Positions 61,632-64,000 of a stretch of DNA of 64,000 nucleotides are shown here, piece after piece (positions within the stretch are counted from its first letter, which is position 1; the number at the start of each line of letters is the position of its first letter). Below the pieces are notes generated by a model that searched no databases, was not told the origin of the DNA, and saw nothing but the letters and a program-made list of their open reading frames with translations. The translations under genes and the position numbers were made by a program. The stretch covers positions 1,364,001-1,428,000 of the forward strand of contig NZ_LUVZ01000001.1 in assembly GCF_001593385.1 (NCBI RefSeq). The letters are read 5' to 3'. The DNA comes from Chryseobacterium cucumeris (GTDB taxonomy: Bacteria; Bacteroidota; Bacteroidia; Flavobacteriales; Weeksellaceae).

Positions 61632-63893
61632 TTAGGATTTATATCTAAGTCGTTTATAGGAAAACTCAATCTTTATTTGTGTTCCTTTTTCTCGATTGAT
61701 CGTAAGGTTACCGCCAAGATCAGCAGCTAATCCTTTAATAAGTCTCATCCCAAGTGATCTAGAATTATCTATGGTAAAGTCCTCTGGCAGGCCACATCCA
61801 TCATCAGTTATTTCCAATAAAAAGATATCGCCGTCAATATTTTGCAGTACTATTTCGATAATTCCACCTGCATCCGAAAACGCATATTTTAAAGAATTAG
61901 TAATTGATTCATTTAGTATCAAACCGATAGGAACTGCTTGGGAAACATCCATAAATACATTGTCTACCTTAAGGGTCAGTTTTATGATACGCGGAACAGC
62001 AAAACTATCTTTTAAATAATCCACTAACTCACTGATATATTCCGGCATCCTTATTTCAGATAAGTTATCCGACATATATAATTTTTGATGAATAAGTGAC
62101 ATTGATTGTATTCGATGTTGGCTCTTCTGAATTACTTCTAAAGATAATTTATCGCTTAAAAAATAAGATTGACTATTAAGTAGGCTCATAACAATTTGGA
62201 GATTGTTTTTTACCCTATGATGGATCTCCTTCAATAACCATTCTTTTTCTGCCACATTTTGAGTAAGAGTTATATTATTAGCTTCAATTGTCGCTTTTTG
62301 GCTTTGTAGAATACTGTTCATTTTTCTATTTGTTCGATAACGACTGTAAATTAAACCTATAATTACTGCAAGAATAAATATACCAGCAACACTGAAATTA
62401 CGTATTATCTTTGACCTCGAAATCAATAATTTTTGCACTTCTGCCTCACGTATTAGTTTTTTATTTTTCTCTTCTTTAAGCAATAGATCCCGATCTTTCT
62501 TTAATACATCGTATTTGACCTGTAAATCCGACATTTTATTCCTATTACTTTCGCCAAACATAGAATCTCTGTACGCATATGCTAGCTTGAGGTTCCGTAT
62601 AGCTGGTATAAAAGCAGACTGTGCAGAATCTATTTGATAAAGTTGTTTATAAATTTGTAAGAACGTTATTTTACTTTGATTTTTCTTGGCTACCATCTTA
62701 TATTTTTCAAGATAATCTCTTGCTTTTTCATACTGACCCACTTTGAAATAATAATTGGCCACAGGAGTATAAAGATTGTTTGTTGTTAATGCAAATGGTT
62801 TATCATTGATAATTTTTTTTGCTCGTAACACATATTTTTCGGCCTGTTCATAATCTCCTAATGCAGTATAAATTTTTATAGAACGTAAAATAACAGTACT
62901 TCTCGCAACAGCATTCAATGTAATCCTATTCTGAAGCTTTTTTAGATAAAATAGTGATTCTTGCTTACGGCCCATGTCTAATAATATCTGTGCAGTGTTG
63001 CCAATTGCTGATGTAGAAAAATCATCTGCTTTGTATTTTTCCAAAATTTCAACACTTTTTTTGTAATGTATAAGCGCTTTCGGATAATCTCCAGTTGTAT
63101 GATATATTCTAGCTAAACCATTATATGCCAATCCCGTAACGTAAGATTGTGAATCGATCTTTTCTGAAAGGTTCAATGCTTTTAATGAATACTCCAAGGC
63201 CTCTTGTATATTACCCATAAAATAACTCGCACTCGAAGCGTGCACTAGACTTTGAGCTAACTCCTCATTACTAAGTTTATTCTCTTCTAAAATCTTAAGA
63301 CTTTTTTTAATACTTTCCAAACTTTCCTTATACTCTGTTCGGCTTAATTGCATCAGACCAATAATCCTTAAAATATAACCTTGTTTTAATTTATCACCAT
63401 TTCTTATATAAACATTTAAGACCTTATAAGCTATTCCCAAAGATTCCGGAGTAGCTTTCTCTCCATATGCCGTAACGGATAATGTTAGAGCTTCTACTTT
63501 ACCATATTTATCTTTAGCTTTATCAAATAATGCTTCCGCTTGCGATGCAAAATAACGTACTTTACCATAATCGCCATTTTGTAAAGCCAATCTACCTCGA
63601 AGTAAATAAGAACGTGCTTCACCAATAGGATATTTTACCGAACTAGATAATCTTTGGACTTTATCTGCATAATATACTACACTGTCCGTAGAATTTGAAT
63701 ACTTTATAAGTTGAGAAGCCTTAAGATGCCATTTGCCAATTTTTATCAGTTGATTTATTGCAGTAGTATCAGAACCGCTTATTCTTTTATAAACATTGTG
63801 CATTGTAACTAGTTCATTTACAAAAACTTTCTGTGCCGGCACAAAAGATGGTAAAAGAATCATTATTACTAATAGAATATACCTTTGAATCAT
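61632..63893 (-). CDS. Sensor histidine kinase (HisKA_2 type) with periplasmic TPR domain
   Basis: 753 aa. Signal peptide (1-20), about nine TPR-like repeats (~60-450), a coiled coil (~455-495), one membrane helix (NFSVAGIFILAVIIGLIY, ~501-518), then the HisKA_2 phospho-acceptor region LLKEIHHRVKNNLQIVMSLL and a HATPase domain (LNESITNSLKYAFSD, ITDDGCGLPEDF, GMRLIKGLAADLGG). HisKA_2/HWE kinases usually pair with short output regulators; here the partner is an NtrC-type activator. The TPR part probably binds a periplasmic protein or peptide. Confidence 0.92.
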   Translation of the reverse strand: MIQRYILLVIMILLPSFVPAQKVFVNELVTMHNVYKRISGSDTTAINQLIKIGKWHLKASQLIKYSNSTDSVVYYADKVQRLSSSVKYPIGEARSYLLRGRLALQNGDYGKVRYFASQAEALFDKAKDKYGKVEALTLSVTAYGEKATPESLGIAYKVLNVYIRNGDKLKQGYILRIIGLMQLSRTEYKESLESIKKSLKILEENKLSNEELAQSLVHASSASYFMGNIQEALEYSLKALNLSEKIDSQSYVTGLAYNGLARIYHTTGDYPKALIHYKKSVEILEKYKADDFSTSAIGNTAQILLDMGRKQESLFYLKKLQNRITLNAVARSTVILRSIKIYTALGDYEQAEKYVLRAKKIINDKPFALTTNNLYTPVANYYFKVGQYEKARDYLEKYKMVAKKNQSKITFLQIYKQLYQIDSAQSAFIPAIRNLKLAYAYRDSMFGESNRNKMSDLQVKYDVLKKDRDLLLKEEKNKKLIREAEVQKLLISRSKIIRNFSVAGIFILAVIIGLIYSRYRTNRKMNSILQSQKATIEANNITLTQNVAEKEWLLKEIHHRVKNNLQIVMSLLNSQSYFLSDKLSLEVIQKSQHRIQSMSLIHQKLYMSDNLSEIRMPEYISELVDYLKDSFAVPRIIKLTLKVDNVFMDVSQAVPIGLILNESITNSLKYAFSDAGGIIEIVLQNIDGDIFLLEITDDGCGLPEDFTIDNSRSLGMRLIKGLAADLGGNLTINREKGTQIKIEFSYKRLRYKS

Positions 63894-64000
63894 AATTAAG
63901 CTATTAACTATTATTTTTCTTTCTTACACTTTTAAATACAGAAACCTGGAAAATATAACCTATTCTTTAAGTGAATCTAATCAAATTAAAAGTATTAGGA

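Noticed and set aside
1..64000. CRISPR arrays, tRNA or rRNA genes, transposases
   Set aside because: No regularly spaced repeats of 25-40 bp, no cloverleaf or rRNA-like stretch, and no transposase or integrase frame were seen.

Overview
The window reads as Bacteroidota DNA, most likely Flavobacteriia close to Chryseobacterium/Weeksellaceae. Reasons: very AT-rich sequence, almost no Shine-Dalgarno sites, promoters of the TTG / TAnnTTTG type, and typical families (SusC/SusD, RteC, YWFCY-type coupling protein, DUF6520, DUF3945, fused CcoNO). No rRNA, tRNA, CRISPR array, transposase or integrase was seen.

Region A (1-25.5 kb) looks like part of an integrative conjugative element. Its backbone shows at both sides: the coupling ATPase (cut by the left edge) and RteC on the left, topoisomerase III, a DUF3945 protein and an excisionase-like HTH protein on the right. 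Two cargo blocks lie between. The first (2.9-14.6 kb) is a presumed peptide or small-nutrient uptake locus: a membrane-bound TPR/AraC regulator, two tiny proteins, a MauE/DoxX-type membrane protein, a cysteine-rich DUF6520 peptide, then on the other strand SusC, SusD and an S9 peptidase. About 0.5 kb of untranslated leader precedes susC; it holds a long nested hairpin and a 31-codon ORF. The second block (14.6-21.4 kb, extremely AT-rich) is a defence island: HTH protein, Shedu-like nuclease (DUF4263), HEPN ribonuclease of ApeA type, and an AAA+ ATPase facing a subtilisin-like S8 protease.

Region B (25.6-33 kb) holds a small unknown gene, an AlkB dioxygenase, and an SOS-type mutagenesis cassette (S24 repressor divergent from DinB and a second DnaE). 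An unknown membrane protein and two decayed small genes follow.

Region C (33-42 kb): exported RidA protein, AraC regulator, a cbb3 oxidase set reduced to fused CcoNO plus CcoQ with a 25-bp palindrome upstream, a small conserved protein, and a 1176-aa phosphoesterase/Omp85-like fusion whose phosphoesterase motifs are degenerate.

Region D (42-58.5 kb) is a set of small redox, detoxification and hydrolase genes on the minus strand with AraC and HxlR regulators: tautomerase, two quinone-reductase-like MDR enzymes, SnoaL-like protein, Gfo/Idh/MocA, aldehyde dehydrogenase, MBL hydrolase, two near-identical alpha/beta hydrolases about 4 kb apart, YkgB/RclC-like protein, pirin, azoreductase and an AhpD-like protein. 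The mix suggests an answer to quinone, electrophile or chlorine stress, but this is inferred from families only.

Region E (58.6-64 kb): an AraC regulator and a two-component pair (HisKA_2 kinase with TPRs, and an NtrC-type response regulator).
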